Shown in pieces: positions 23,883 through 35,931 of a DNA stretch of 64,000 nt (positions within the stretch are counted from its first letter, which is position 1; the number at the start of each line of letters is the position of its first letter). The notes below the pieces were generated by a model, which saw only the letters and a list, made by a program, of their open reading frames with translations, was not told where the DNA came from and did not search any database. This stretch comes from Tragulus kanchil. Taxonomy: Eukaryota > Chordata > Mammalia > Artiodactyla > Tragulidae. The stretch spans positions 102,168,794-102,232,793 of the forward strand of contig JAIOJX010000032.1 of assembly GCA_022376925.1 (NCBI GenBank), in the 5' to 3' direction. The translations under genes were made by a program, and so were the position numbers.

Positions 23883-24171
23883 TTTTTTCTTCTTTTTAAA
23901 GCATTTGGTAGGGAGGGACACTTCTATTTATCTTTCATTTATCTATTTCCATCTATCTTTGTTCCCTGGCCTACGCGGGCCTCCCATCGCAGTGGCCTCT
24001 CTCATTACAGAGTGCCAGCTCTGGGCGCATGTGCTTCAGCGTTCCAGCTCAGTAGATGGACACATCCATCTAGCCACTGTGTGGCACGTGGAATCCTCCC
24101 AGGCTTGGGAAAAAACCGGCACCCTTTGTACTGCAAGCAGTGTCCTTACCCAGTAGACCACCAGGGAAGCC
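23883..24171 (-). mobile_element. CHR-type SINE, minus strand
   Basis: The reverse complement shows the tRNA-like head at the right end (GGGCTTCCCTGGTGG at 24171) and the SINE body leftward. The target-site duplication CTTTATCATACAATCT (23867-23882) matches 24172-24187 with one change. The D8 twin is 24986-25274. The plus-strand open frames here are read through the SINE and are not genes. Confidence 0.88.
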
Positions 24172-24289
24172 CTTTATCATACATTCTTATCAGGAGTATT
24201 AGACAATTTTGGTACAGACACATTTTAACGAGATTACTTATACACAAGAAGTCTTCCAGACAGACCATTCGCAACTATAAAGCAAAACT

Positions 24290-24760
24290 TCTCCCCTGCA
24301 GAGCCATTGACCTTTGGTGGATAATCTCAGGAATGATCCCTGGGATAGTGATGCCCACCTCTGGCTTCTGGAACTTGGCCCCAGGCTCTCAGTATCAGCA
24401 AGAGTCTGACAAACCACGGACTGACGTCCCATCTAGACGTTTTCTTTTGGCCAGGCTGCCAAACCTGTTATGGAACAAGGTTCATTTGCAGAACACACAA
24501 GCCAAACATGGAGACATGGAGGTCTGCAGATGAGAAAAGTTTTATTCGTATGACAGCCAAGTGATGAGACACATAGACAAATCTTAAGTCCCCCTTCCTA
24601 AAGATAGTGTTTAGGAATATTGATGAAATAAAGAGGCAGGGCAGTCTAAAGCATGGGGAGAAGTGTCAATTTGCACTTACCAATTACATTGCCAACGACT
24701 GAACAACAAGGGTTTTTGCCTCAAATTTGCACCTGTGGTCCTTCAACACTCCCTGAGGCA
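24290..24760 (-). mobile_element. Possible ERV LTR or leader region, minus strand
   Basis: On the minus strand a GAATAAAACTTTTCTC stretch (24535-24550) is a plausible polyadenylation signal, and the segment lies upstream of the gag remnant, where a 5' LTR would be. Boundaries and primer-binding site are not visible. The D8 twin is 25393-25903. Confidence 0.35.
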
Positions 24761-24985
24761 CTCTTCTTGGGTAAGAATTGGCTATCAGACACAGAAAATC
24801 ATAAGCAAACAAGTCTAAAACTCCATGACTCTGACCCAGGTTTGAGAGAGCTCAGTAACCCCAGCTTTCATATTGTCTCCCATAGGGTGTGGAACTTTAC
24901 CCATCATCCAGCCTTGGGACTCTACAAGAGTCTGGGCTCTAGCCCGACTAAAACCTCATGATGGTGAGGCTTTATCATACAATCT

Positions 24986-25274
24986 TTTTTTCTTCTTTTT
25001 AAAGCATTTGGTAGGGAGGGACACTTCTATTTATCTTTCATTTATCTATTTCCATCTATCTTTGTTCCCTGGCCTACGCGGGCCTCCCATCGCAGTGGCC
25101 TCTCTCATTACAGAGTGCCAGCTCTGGGCGCATGTGCTTCAGCGTTCCAGCTCAGTAGATGGACACATCCATCTAGCCACTGTGTGGCACGTGGAATCCT
25201 CCCAGGCTTGGGAAAAAACCGGCACCCTTTGTACTGCAAGCAGTGTCCTTACCCAGTAGACCACCAGGGAAGCC
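24986..25274 (-). mobile_element. CHR-type SINE, D8 copy
   Basis: Twin of 23883-24171 with the same flanking target-site duplication. I see no differences by eye. Confidence 0.88.
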
Positions 25275-25903
25275 CTTTATCATACATTCTTATCAGGAGT
25301 ATTAGACAATTTTGGTACAGACACATTTTAACGAGATTACTTATACACAAGAAGTCTTCCAGACAGACCATTCGCAACTATAAAGCAAAACTTCTCCCCT
25401 GCAGAGCCATTGACCTTTGGTGGATAATCTCAGGAATGATCCCTGGGATAGTGATGCCCACCTCTGGCTTCTGGAACTTGGCCCCAGGCTCTCAGTATCA
25501 GCAAGAGTCTGACAAACCACGGACTGACGTCCCATCTAGACGTTTTCTTTTGGCCAGGCTGCCAAACCTGTTATGGAACAAGGTTCATTTGCAGAACACA
25601 CAAGCCAAACATGGAGACATGGAGGTCTGCAGATGAGAAAAGTTTTATTCGTATGACAGCCAAGTGATGAGACACATAGACAAATCTTAAGTCCCCCTTC
25701 CTAAAGATAGTGTTTAGGAATATTGATGAAATAAAGAGGCAGGGCAGTCTAAAGCATGGGGAAGGTGATTGCAGTGTCAATTTGCACTTACCAATTACAT
25801 TGCCAACGACTGAACAACAAGGGCCTTTTTCATCTGCCTCTATGGAGACTGACCCCTGTGCTGCACCTGTGGTCCTTCAACACTCCCTGAGGCACTCTGT
25901 ACT

Positions 25904-26245
25904 CCAGGGAATCTGGGACAGGTCTTAAGATAGGCAGATTTGTTAAGGAATAGATTTTATGATCTCAATCCTTGCATCTCCTCATATCTAGAAAAACAAT
26001 AAACCCCTTCATGGTAACATTAGGTCCTCAAGACTAACCAAAACTCCTTTTTAAAATGAGTGTTTAATCATATTGAAACCCCCCTTCCTCAAAAGCTTAC
26101 ATATTGATTTTCCTCCCATTGCCTCTTTGGAGCAGTCTCTCAGAGCTATCTGAGATGCTGCCTCCTAGGCTGCAGTCCTCATTTCATCCCAAATAAAACT
26201 TACAGATGAACAACTTGAGAGTTGCAAGTTTTTAGTTAACAGTAA
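25904..26245 (+). mobile_element. ERV-type LTR 3' half
   Basis: Contains a CTCAGAGCTATCTGAGATG block, then CCCAAATAAAACTTAC with AATAAA at 26192, resembling the end of ruminant ERV LTRs. The D9 twin is about 27006-27348, where the poly(A) region differs strongly (about 20 changes in 140 bp). Confidence 0.6.
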
Positions 26246-26589
26246 GTAGGGAAAAACAGGTCATCAGTGGCCAGTGGAGGCATAGTAGAGCTTTGTGGCT
26301 CTTCCTAGAACAGGCAAAGGCCACCACTTTCTGAACTGAGCTATGAAGGTGGAAATTTTAGCCTCTGATATCAAAAGGTCATCCATCAGACACATGGGAT
26401 GTGTCTGAATGGTCAGTGTCCTCAACAGGTCTGATCTGGGCAAGATCTAACTCCAGTTTCTGAATAACGACTTTAAGTCACTTTAGTAACAGTGTCTATC
26501 TATAAGGAAACTAGTAGGAGTTTAAGACCAACTATAAACAAGTTACTAGGCCTGCCAAGCCTAACCTGCTTCCCTGGTTTTTAATTAGA

Positions 26590-26800
26590 TTGCTGTGTTC
26601 AGTCCCTCAGTTGTGTCCTCCTGTGACCCCATGAACTGCAGCACTTCCTTGTCCTTCACTGTCTCCCAGAGTTTACTGAAACTCATGTGCATTGAGTTGG
26701 TAATGCCATCCAACCATCTCATTCTCTGCTGCCCTTTCGCCTCTGCTCTCGACCTTTCCCAGCATCAGAGTCTCCAGTGAGTCAGTTCTTTACATCAGGT
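26590..26800 (-). mobile_element. BovB-tail fragment
   Basis: The plus strand reads the antisense BovB 3' end: CAGTTGTGTCC, then GACCCCATGAACTGCAGCA, then TTTCCCAGCATCAGAG. Short and degraded. The D9 twin is about 27692-27905. Confidence 0.8.
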
Positions 26801-27961
26801 TTATTCCTAAATTTCAAATGATAAACTTTAATGGTAAATCAGAAATAGGACATGTGATTGCCAACGACTTGAACAGTGTCAATTTGCACTTACCAATTAC
26901 ATTGCCAACGACTGAACAACAAGGGCCTTTTTCATCTGCCTCTATGGAGACTGACCCCTGTGCTGCACCTGTGGTCCTTCAACACTCCCTGAGGCACTCT
27001 GTACTCCAGGGAATCTGGGACAGGTCTTAAGATAGGCAGATTTGTTAAGGAATAGATTTTATGATCTCAATCCTTGCATCTCCTCATATCTAGAAAAACA
27101 ATAAACCCCTTCATGGTAACATTAGGTCCTCAAGACTAACCAAAACTCCTTTGTAAAATGAGTATTTAATGGTACTGAAACCCCACCTTCATCAAAACCG
27201 TATATATTTATTTTCCTCCCATTGCCTCTTTGGAGCAGTCTCTCAGAGATATCTGAGATGCTGCCTTTGGGGCTGCAGTCCTGATTTTGCCCCAAATAAA
27301 ACTTACAGATGAACAACTTGAGAGTTGCAAGTTTTTAGTTAACAGTAAGTAGGGAAAAACAGGTCATCAGTGGCCAGTGGAGGCATAGTAGAGCTTTGTG
27401 GCTCTTCCTAGAACAGGCAAAGGCCACCACTTTCTGAACTGAGCTATGAAGGTGGAAATTTTAGCCTCTGATATAAAAGGTCATCCATCAGACACATGGG
27501 ATGTGTCTGAATGGTCAGTGTCCTCAACAGGTCTGATCTGGGCAAGATCTAACTCCAGTTTCTGAATAACGACTTTAAGTCACTTTAGTAACAGTGTCTA
27601 TCTATAAGGAAACTAGTAGGAGTTTAAGACCAACTATAAACAAGTTACTAGGCCTGCCAAGCCTAACCTGCTTCCCTGGTTTTTAATTAGATTGCTGTGT
27701 TCAGTCCCTCAGTTGTGTCCTCCTGTGACCCCATGAACTGCAGCACTTCCTTGTCCTTCACTGTCTCCCAGAGTTTACTGAAACTCATGTGCATTGAGTT
27801 GGTAATGCCATCCAACCATCTCATTCTCTGCTGCCCCTTTCGCCTCTGCTCTCGACCTTTCCCAGCATCAGAGTCTCCAGTGAGTCAGTTCTTTACATCA
27901 GGTTTATTCCTAAATTTCAAATGATAAACTTTAATGGTAAATCAGAAATAGGACATGTGAT

Positions 27962-28460
27962 ACTAAGAACCAAGGCCTTCAAAGGCACATCATTTTTACT
28001 AACCACTGTCTCTGGGGAGCATCTAATCGCTTTCTGCAGAGCAAAAGGTTAATGTGGCCAGCCAGGAACCTATTCATTCTCTGTTGATACTTTTTACCAT
28101 AATTTCAAACACTGCTCCATACCTGATTGGCTTGTGAATCTGGGGGTTGACAGGTAGAGGAGGCAAACAGAGGATAAAGCTGTTTGCCACCAATCTGCAC
28201 AGACCCTGTAAGTGCTTCCCTGTAGTCAAAGATGTCCTCTGAGTCTTCCTCCTCATTCTAATCAATCCTGTTACAACAAACTTCTTTTGCCCAGATTTCA
28301 TAAACTAAGAAATCATAATGGAGAGTTATGGCTCCATTTATAGGAATACTTTCCATGAGCCATCTGTATCACTGATGTGCCGTATTTCTCTTATTGAAGA
28401 GAGATTTCTGAGCAGTCAATATGTCACAGATTCCTGGACTCTATCCCAGATGCACTGACA
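27962..28460. other. Unclassified single-copy sequence
   Basis: No repeat family, long frame or RNA gene recognised. A 75-codon minus-strand frame (28074-28301) has no supporting features. Confidence 0.4.
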
Positions 28461-30747
28461 GGATGGCTGAGAATTGAATCTGGGATTCTGAAGTTTAAAT
28501 TCCTCCAGATTTTACTATGTATGTTAAATGACAGAATCATCACTTTAAATGTGTGGCCACTGAACACTGCTTAGTTAGCTTAGTGGTCAATGAAGGATTG
28601 AGCAGATCTTCCTAAATGCTTTGAACCAATAAATCTCCCTTTTAAGTTTGTTGGTCAGCTTATCCACACCCACTGCTTTCACTACCTCAGGCCATGTGAT
28701 GTTAAATGATTGCTGCCAATTGTTCTTGACAAATGCCCTAGGGAAAAGGCAGTATGCAAAGAGTAAGCTCTGGGTCAGGTCAAAGTCAAGATCTTGCCAA
28801 ATCAGGGAGCACCAAGTCCCTTTTGCCCCACCAGTCTTAGGCTATTTTTCATGGCTACCATGCTTATGAAGCTTAGGACTCAAACACAGGCATAAGGATC
28901 AACAAAAATAGGTCAGTGAAAAGAGAGGCCCAGAATTAAGGCTCATGCTTAATAACAATTAGAGTTTTGACAGAAGCACCACAGTGAAATGAATAGTGTT
29001 TTCAGCAAACCAACTATGGCCATATGAATAGTCATACAAATAAAAAAGCTACCTTCTATTGTATTTCTTCTTTTTTCAGGTAATTTTACCTAACAGTGTG
29101 AGATTCTTTAAGCATAGAAGAGGTGAAAGAATTCTTACCTGAGTCCAAGCTTGCTCTCCTCATCCTGCACAACAGGCCAATGACTCCTAGACAAGGTATT
29201 GAGGCAGGGGAAAGAACTTTATTGGGAAAGCAGCTGATCAAGAAGATGCTAGGTTAGTGCCTCAAAATAACCATCTTATCGGGGTCTGGATGCCAGTTTC
29301 GTTTATAAATCAGACATGAGGGGAGGTGAATAAGCAAAGTAAAAAGGCTATTCATCTGCAAACATCTAGAATGGCATGCTTCACGCAGGAGATGTGTTCA
29401 TTTCTCCCTTTCTGCATTCCACAGGTGGAGAGGGTTTTGAACACTGGCAGTTTAATTTAACAGTCAGGAAGAGGGACAGGGTCCTCCAGGAAAGCCATTA
29501 AGTGTGGTTATAACAAAAGCAAAGAAAAGCAAGTCAAAGAAACAGTTGGCAACATGGAGTCAGAATTGGTTTCCTCCTGGCAACAGACTGTTAGTTAGCT
29601 TAGTGGTCACCAGTGACTGAGGATGGCTGAGAATTGAATCTGGGATTCTGAAGTTTAAATTCCTCCAGATTTTACTATGTATGTTAAATGACAGAATCAT
29701 CACTTTAAATGTGTGGCCACTGAACACTGCTTAGTTAGCTTAGTGGTCAATGAAGGATTGAGCAGATCTTCCTAAATGCTTTGAACCAATAAATCTCCCT
29801 TTTAAGTTTGTTGGTCAGCTTATCCACACCCACTGCTTTCACTACCTCAGGCCATGTGATGTTAAATGATTGCTGCCAATTGTTCTTGACAAATGCCCTA
29901 GGGAAAAGGCAGTATGCAAAGAGTAAGCTCTGGGTCAGGTCAAAGTCAAGATCTTGCCAAATCAGGGAGCACCAAGTCCCTTTTGCCCCACCAGTCTTAG
30001 GCTATTTTTCATGGCTACCATGCTTATGAAGCTTAGGACTCAAACACAGGCATAAGGATCAACAAAAATAGGTCAGTGAAAAGAGAGGCCCAGAATTAAG
30101 GCTCATGCTTAATAACAATTAGAGTTTTGACAGAAGCACCACAGTGAAATGAATAGTGTTTTCAGCAAACCAACTATGGCCATATGAATAGTCATACAAA
30201 TAAAAAAGCTACCTTCTATTGTATTTCTTCTTTTTTCAGGTAATTTTACCTAACAGTGTGAGATTCTTTAAGCATAGAAGAGGTGAAAGAATTCTTACCT
30301 GAGTCCAAGCTTGCTCTCCTCATCCTGCACAACAGGCCAATGACTCCTAGACAAGGTATTGAGGCAGGGGAAAGAACTTTATTGGGAAAGCAGCTGATCA
30401 AGAAGATGCTAGGTTAGTGCCTCAAAATAACCATCTTATCGGGGTCTGGATGCCAGTTTCGTTTATAAATCAGACATGAGGGGAGGTGAATAAGCAAAGT
30501 AAAAAGGCTATTCATCTGCAAACATCTAGAATGGCATGCTTCACGCAGGAGATGTGTTCATTTCTCCCTTTCTGCATTCCACAGGTGGAGAGGGTTTTGA
30601 ACACTGGCAGTTTAATTTAACAGTCAGGAAGAGGGACAGGGTCCTCCAGGAAAGCCATTAAGTGTGGTTATAACAAAAGCAAAGAAAAGCAAGTCAAAGA
30701 AACAGTTGGCAACATGGAGTCAGAATTGGTTTCCTCCTGGCAACAGA
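28461..30747. repeat. Tandem duplication D10, period 1160
   Basis: 28461-29587 recurs at 29621-30747. The 33-bp filler 29588-29620 includes a 19-bp match to 28571-28589, inside the unit. The unit contains one minus-strand solo LTR. Confidence 0.94.
29040..29590 (-). mobile_element. Solo ERV-type LTR
   Basis: On the minus strand it contains CCCAATAAAGTTCTTTCCCC (poly(A) signal near 29220) and a TATAAACGA-like box near 29303. The sequence is homologous to 34040-34500 at roughly 75-80% by eye. The D10 twin is about 30200-30747. Confidence 0.6.
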
Positions 30748-33596
30748 ATGAGTTGTATTTCTCACATACAACTCTTCTCAAGGAAACTTACGGCAGGTAA
30801 CTTAATCATAGGAGAGGTCCCTAAGACATCTGGATCCACTGAATCTGATTGAAGTCACTGCCAGCTCAGTAATGCTCCATTCTTGATTGCTTTCCTTCCT
30901 CTCTCCTCTGCTTCTTTTTCTGCATCCCTACTTCCTTAGAAATGTATCTCCAATGACGTTAGTTTATGTTCTCTAGAAAAGAGCTTACAGCGAATCTCAA
31001 ATTGATTCTATATTGCTTCTTCTGCAACTACCTTTTCATTTTTTATTTTTCTCTCGTCTTTAAACTCTACAGAGCATTTCTCTAGAATTGGGATTGACTA
31101 TATCAATAACCAATAAAATGGACCATAATTTTACTATAACTTAATTTCCACTGGCCTGAAGAAATACTGCCCATCCAATACACGATTGAACAATTACATG
31201 TTTCAGTTAGTTACCTTATACATATCTGTAAACAACAAAACTCTATAAAAGTAAAAAGTGAAATAAAAAGAATTATAAAAAAAATCAGTTACCTGAAATT
31301 CAAAGTTAAACACATTACAAATAGTTAAATTTGAATTTCAGAGAAAGCCCCCAAATATTTTAGCATGCAATACACTGAGTACCTTGAATATTTCTTTGCT
31401 AAATCTTGTTAATGGAATGCAATACAGTTGTGAAAATGAGTGAACTGTAGTTACATGAAACATAAATCAGTTAAGCAATGGTGAGCAAAAAAAACCCCAA
31501 AACTGTCTTTACACGAAACTGAAACTTGCACAGAACTCAACAGTTTAGAAATCAGGGTAGGGGTTGTAAGGTGGAACAAACTGGTAGTGGTCTAATAGGA
31601 GGCATGAAAGGATCTCCTAGCCTGCTAATATCTTCATCTATGGTGGGTATATAGGTACACAAAGATTTTTATGTTGCTTTAATTCAGTGACCTGTGACTT
31701 ACAACTTTTGTACATGCAAAATTTTAGTAAAATATTGCAGAATATTTTTGTTCGTCCAAAGAAAGTTGCAATCGCTACACACAGTATTGCCTCGGGGTTA
31801 TCTAATTATAAAAATACCCAATTCTAAGGTTTATAGTAATTTGAAAAAAAACTACATTGGATGGAACTTTTGTGCTTTTCTTAATCACTATCACCTTAGG
31901 CAAAGTTTGGCTGTGGACTCTTTCAGAACTGGAGAGAGACCTTTTTTAAGAAAACATTTCAAGATGACTATTTTTAGCCAATATCCTTTCTTTTGCTCCC
32001 AGACTGCAGTAAGAGTTCACCTCTTCTCCATTCCTCAGTTCTGACTATTCAGGGAAAAGAAAATGATGTCTTCCCAGTGGACTGCATACATTTTAGAAAT
32101 ACCGGGGATCTCTTTGAACATTTTTCAAAACTATTTTTGACAAAATCTGAGTCACTGAACCTGTACTGAAACAAGCTGTTCACATTTCTAAAATTTGATA
32201 AATTGCCCAGTCAGGCCTGGATTCAAAATCCCTCAGCTTTAATGCACTCATTTTAAAATCATTTAAGCCTCAATCTAAGGAATGAGAAATTTAGCCCAGT
32301 GCCTGGCAGAGGGGATGTCTTCAATTATCAACATGATAAACCCACAATTGTTCTGATGAAGTCTCAACTCAACTGGAGGGCTCGTCTGTGAGCCTTGAAC
32401 TTTCCACAAGTCTGGGTTTGCCTGTCTTCCTCCTACTGGCAGTGTGCCTGAGATTGATTTCCTTGCAATTTCTTCTCTTCTTGATTTTAGCAATAAAATA
32501 CTCTATGAAAATGAGAGGCAGATGAAATTATGTAAGTTAAGAATTCTTTTCCTAAACCCTCTGATTCATTCCCAGAACAATCCTCTGAGAAGTGTTCCTT
32601 GTAAGCTAAACTAACATCTTTGTAAATTTCCTTGGGCAATGGCTGTGAAACTGCCTAAACTATGGGATGCTTATCTTTTAATTAGGTGTGGGCAGAACAG
32701 ATATGTTGCTAGAAAGTCTAATTTCATTATGCCACTGTGTCACTTGGCCGTTTTCCAGGGTATCTGTATGAATATACAGGGAAGAAAGGGACAGGGGATA
32801 TGCTTGGTTTCATTTCTTAAGCTCCCATGAAGCAGCAAAATGGCAGAAACTGCAGTGTGAGAGGTTGGAGATAATTGCTGTTTAATTCTGGATTTGATGA
32901 GCTAATGAGCAGTGTGCAGAAGGCATATGATGGGACCTAATTTTACAGCATAAATTGTGTTGCTCTGTGCATTGGGGGAATATATGTCGTCTGTGTGTAT
33001 CATTGCAAATTACATTTTTCAGCGTAAGCAGTAATCCTGCCAAACAATTACAGTGTTTATAGAATCTGATGCAATCCGTCTGTTGAAAAGACTTTTCTGT
33101 GTTTAGGCTGATAAAATCTAAAACAGTTGGTAACGACTTAACAAAATCCATGGATTTTGCTTTTGGGGAGATTGTCATGTTCTTCTAGACTGTGGAAGCT
33201 TTTCACCATTAATTGCCATTGCAGAGGCTTGCTGGACTCCAACAAATCCTGTGAGATGGGGAGATGGCAACACTGTTCAGGTTCAACTGCCTTCCCTGAT
33301 ATTATCACCTTCTTACTAAGCACTGACATCTAAGTATGGTCAAGTGCACTTGAAATACAAACTATTCAACATATATATTCTCTTCCTTCTGCTGCCATTT
33401 TGGCCTTACATATAAATTTGGTAGGGTGTTAATAGTGACAGAGCATCTTAGCTGAGTACCCCTTCCCTCATGAGAGGTTGACTTTACTACTGGGTGAGCT
33501 GAAAGACAACCAGATACTTTACAAATGTTAGCTTTTTTGAGGCTTTTGTGCCATGGTTTGGGCTATGGATTTTGGGCTCCTCAAATAATATTGCTA
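30748..33596. other. Repeat-poor, apparently single-copy stretch
   Basis: The longest part of the window without a recognised transposon or duplication. No open frame above 116 codons, and none shows a family signature. The right part, about 32640-33330, is rich in TAAT-type words and ATGCAAAT-like words and has few CpG scars. I flag it as a possible conserved non-coding element in findings. No exon model can be supported. Confidence 0.4.
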
Positions 33597-35931
33597 ATAA
33601 GTAATAGGGCCAAGATCCATGATCTTAACCTTTAGGGAAGGCTTTCTTGACCTCACACCATGGACATTTTGTAGATGTAAAAAATTCTATAAATGCAAGG
33701 GACAGGCCCAACAGATGCCAGCAACATCTCTCCAAGTTATGATAACCAAAATTATCTTCAACCATTGACAAATCTCCCCTAGGGAGCATCATTACCACCC
33801 CTACCATGATTGAGAACCACTGCTCTAGGATATGATATTTCACAAATAGTAATTGTGCTATGGGTTTTCATATCAGGTAAACTTGTGTTTGCATCCTGAC
33901 TTTATCACTTACAGGTTGTAAGATCTTAAGGAAGGAACTTCCATGAATCCTCTCTATAGGCAGCAGGAACACAAGTATAGCTTCAGGGGGGGTAGCTTTT
34001 ACCCCCTACCATATTCTCAGATTCTTCCTGCCCTCAGGCTTAACTGAAGAGGTGGTACCAAGTTAAAGCTTGCCTTGCTCACCACACAACAGGACAATGA
34101 ATCTGAGAGATGAGGTGTTGAGGCAAGGGAAACAACCTTAGTTGGAAAGCAATTGACCTGAGAAGATGGCAGGTTAGCATTTCAAAATAACCATCTTATA
34201 GGTGTCTCAATGCCAGGTTCTTTTATAGATCAGAGATGGGGGAAGTATGGAAGCAAAGCAAATAGGCCATTAATCTTGCAAAAATCTCCTAGTAGAGCAA
34301 GGCAGGGGATGTGGTCATTTTTCCCTTCCTGCCATCCACAGGTGGACAGGGTTCTGAACAAAGGCACTTTAGTTTAATAGTCAGGCTGAGGGGCAGGAGT
34401 CTCTGAGGCAAACCATTCTGTATGATTATAGTAACAAAAGCAATGAAAAGCAACTCAAACACTTTCATCATGGGGTCAGAACTGGCTTCCTCCCTGAAAC
34501 AGAAGCAAACCACCTAAAATAAGACAAGTTGCTTGCTATGCCAAGACTGCTTGAAGACAAGTCTTCTTGATTTCATCCCCCTTTAAACTGTATTTTACTG
34601 CCCATGTAATGCTCCTAAGTACAAATATTGAGTCAGTACAAGAAGTAGTGATTTTTCTCTACAGGGAGGCAGACATTGTTATCTTTCAGAATTTACTGTA
34701 GTATTGTGCTCCAGTCAGCTTCCAGTTTCTAGTATCTGCATCTCAACTATTTTCAGACTGATGTATAAGTAATAGGGCCAAGATCCATGATCTTAACCTT
34801 TAGGGAAGGCTTTCTTGACCTCACACCATGGACATTTTGTAGATGTAAAAAATTCTATAAATGCAAGGGACAGGCCCAACAGATGCCAGCAACATCTCTC
34901 CAAGTTATGATAACCAAAATTATCTTCAACCATTGACAAATCTCCCCTAGGGAGCATCATTACCACCCCTACCATGATTGAGAACCACTGCTCTAGGATA
35001 TGATATTTCACAAATAGTAATTGTGCTATGGGTTTTCATATCAGGTAAACTTGTGTTTGCATCCTGACTTTATCACTTACAGGTTGTAAGATCTTAAGGA
35101 AGGAACTTCCATGAATCCTCTCTATAGGCAGCAGGAACACAAGTATAGCTTCAGGGGGGGTAGCTTTTACCCCCTACCATATTCTCAGATTCTTCCTGCC
35201 CTCAGGCTTAACTGAAGAGGTGGTACCAAGTTAAAGCTTGCCTTGCTCACCACACAACAGGACAATGAATCTGAGAGATGAGGTGTTGAGGCAAGGGAAA
35301 CAACCTTAGTTGGAAAGCAATTGACCTGAGAAGATGGCAGGTTAGCATTTCAAAATAACCATCTTATAGGTGTCTCAATGCCAGGTTCTTTTATAGATCA
35401 GAGATGGGGGAAGTATGGAAGCAAAGCAAATAGGCCATTAATCTTGCAAAAATCTCCTAGTAGAGCAAGGCAGGGGATGTGGTCATTTTTCCCTTCCTGC
35501 CATCCACAGGTGGACAGGGTTCTGAACAAAGGCACTTTAGTTTAATAGTCAGGCTGAGGGGCAGGAGTCTCTGAGGCAAACCATTCTGTATGATTATAGT
35601 AACAAAAGCAATGAAAAGCAACTCAAACACTTTCATCATGGGGTCAGAACTGGCTTCCTCCCTGAAACAGAAGCAAACCACCTAAAATAAGACAAGTTGC
35701 TTGCTATGCCAAGACTGCTTGAAGACAAGTCTTCTTGATTTCATCCCCCTTTAAACTGTATTTTACTGCCCATGTAATGCTCCTAAGTACAAATATTGAG
35801 TCAGTACAAGAAGTAGTGATTTTTCTCTACAGGGAGGCAGACATTGTTATCTTTCAGAATTTACTGTAGTATTGTGCTCCAGTCAGCTTCCAGTTTCTAG
35901 TATCTGCATCTCAACTATTTTCAGACTGATG
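33597..35931. repeat. Tandem duplication D11, period 1168, clean junction
   Basis: 33597-34764 recurs at 34765-35931. The junction shows about five bases of shared sequence (ATAAG) and no filler. I see no base differences between copies. This is the longest period of the 22 and includes a solo LTR related to the one in D10. Confidence 0.95.
34020..34520 (-). mobile_element. Solo ERV-type LTR, related to the one at 29040
   Basis: Shares in order the blocks GGTGTTGAGGCAAGGG, CAAAATAACCATCTTAT, CCACAGGTGGACAGGGTTCT and AGCAATGAAAAGCAA with the LTR at 29040-29590. The poly(A) motif of that copy is changed here (CTTAGTTGG in place of TTTATTGGG). The D11 twin is 35188-35690. Confidence 0.6.

Larger units (their letters stand above)
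23659..25903. repeat. Tandem duplication D8, period 1103
   Basis: 23659-24760 recurs at 24762-25903. The right end of the first copy (24655-24760) is degraded: it lacks about 9 bp near 24660 and about 25 bp near 24715 that the second copy keeps. This resembles a low-coverage contig end rather than natural divergence. Confidence 0.92.
25772..27961. repeat. Tandem duplication D9, period 1102
   Basis: 25772-26858 recurs at 26874-27961. Filler 26859-26873 is a noisy repeat of sequence lying about 30 bp inside the unit. Most of the unit is identical, but 26048-26186 against 27149-27290 differs at about 20 positions, exactly over an LTR polyadenylation region. Confidence 0.92.

Noticed and set aside
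24012..25636. Two identical 173-codon plus-strand frames
   Set aside because: They read through an antisense CHR SINE and adjoining LTR-like sequence and are twins created by D8. No domain or codon-use support.
31694..32044. A 116-codon plus-strand frame in the repeat-poor stretch
   Set aside because: No family signature, no splice-site context I could support, and an amino-acid composition typical of random translation.
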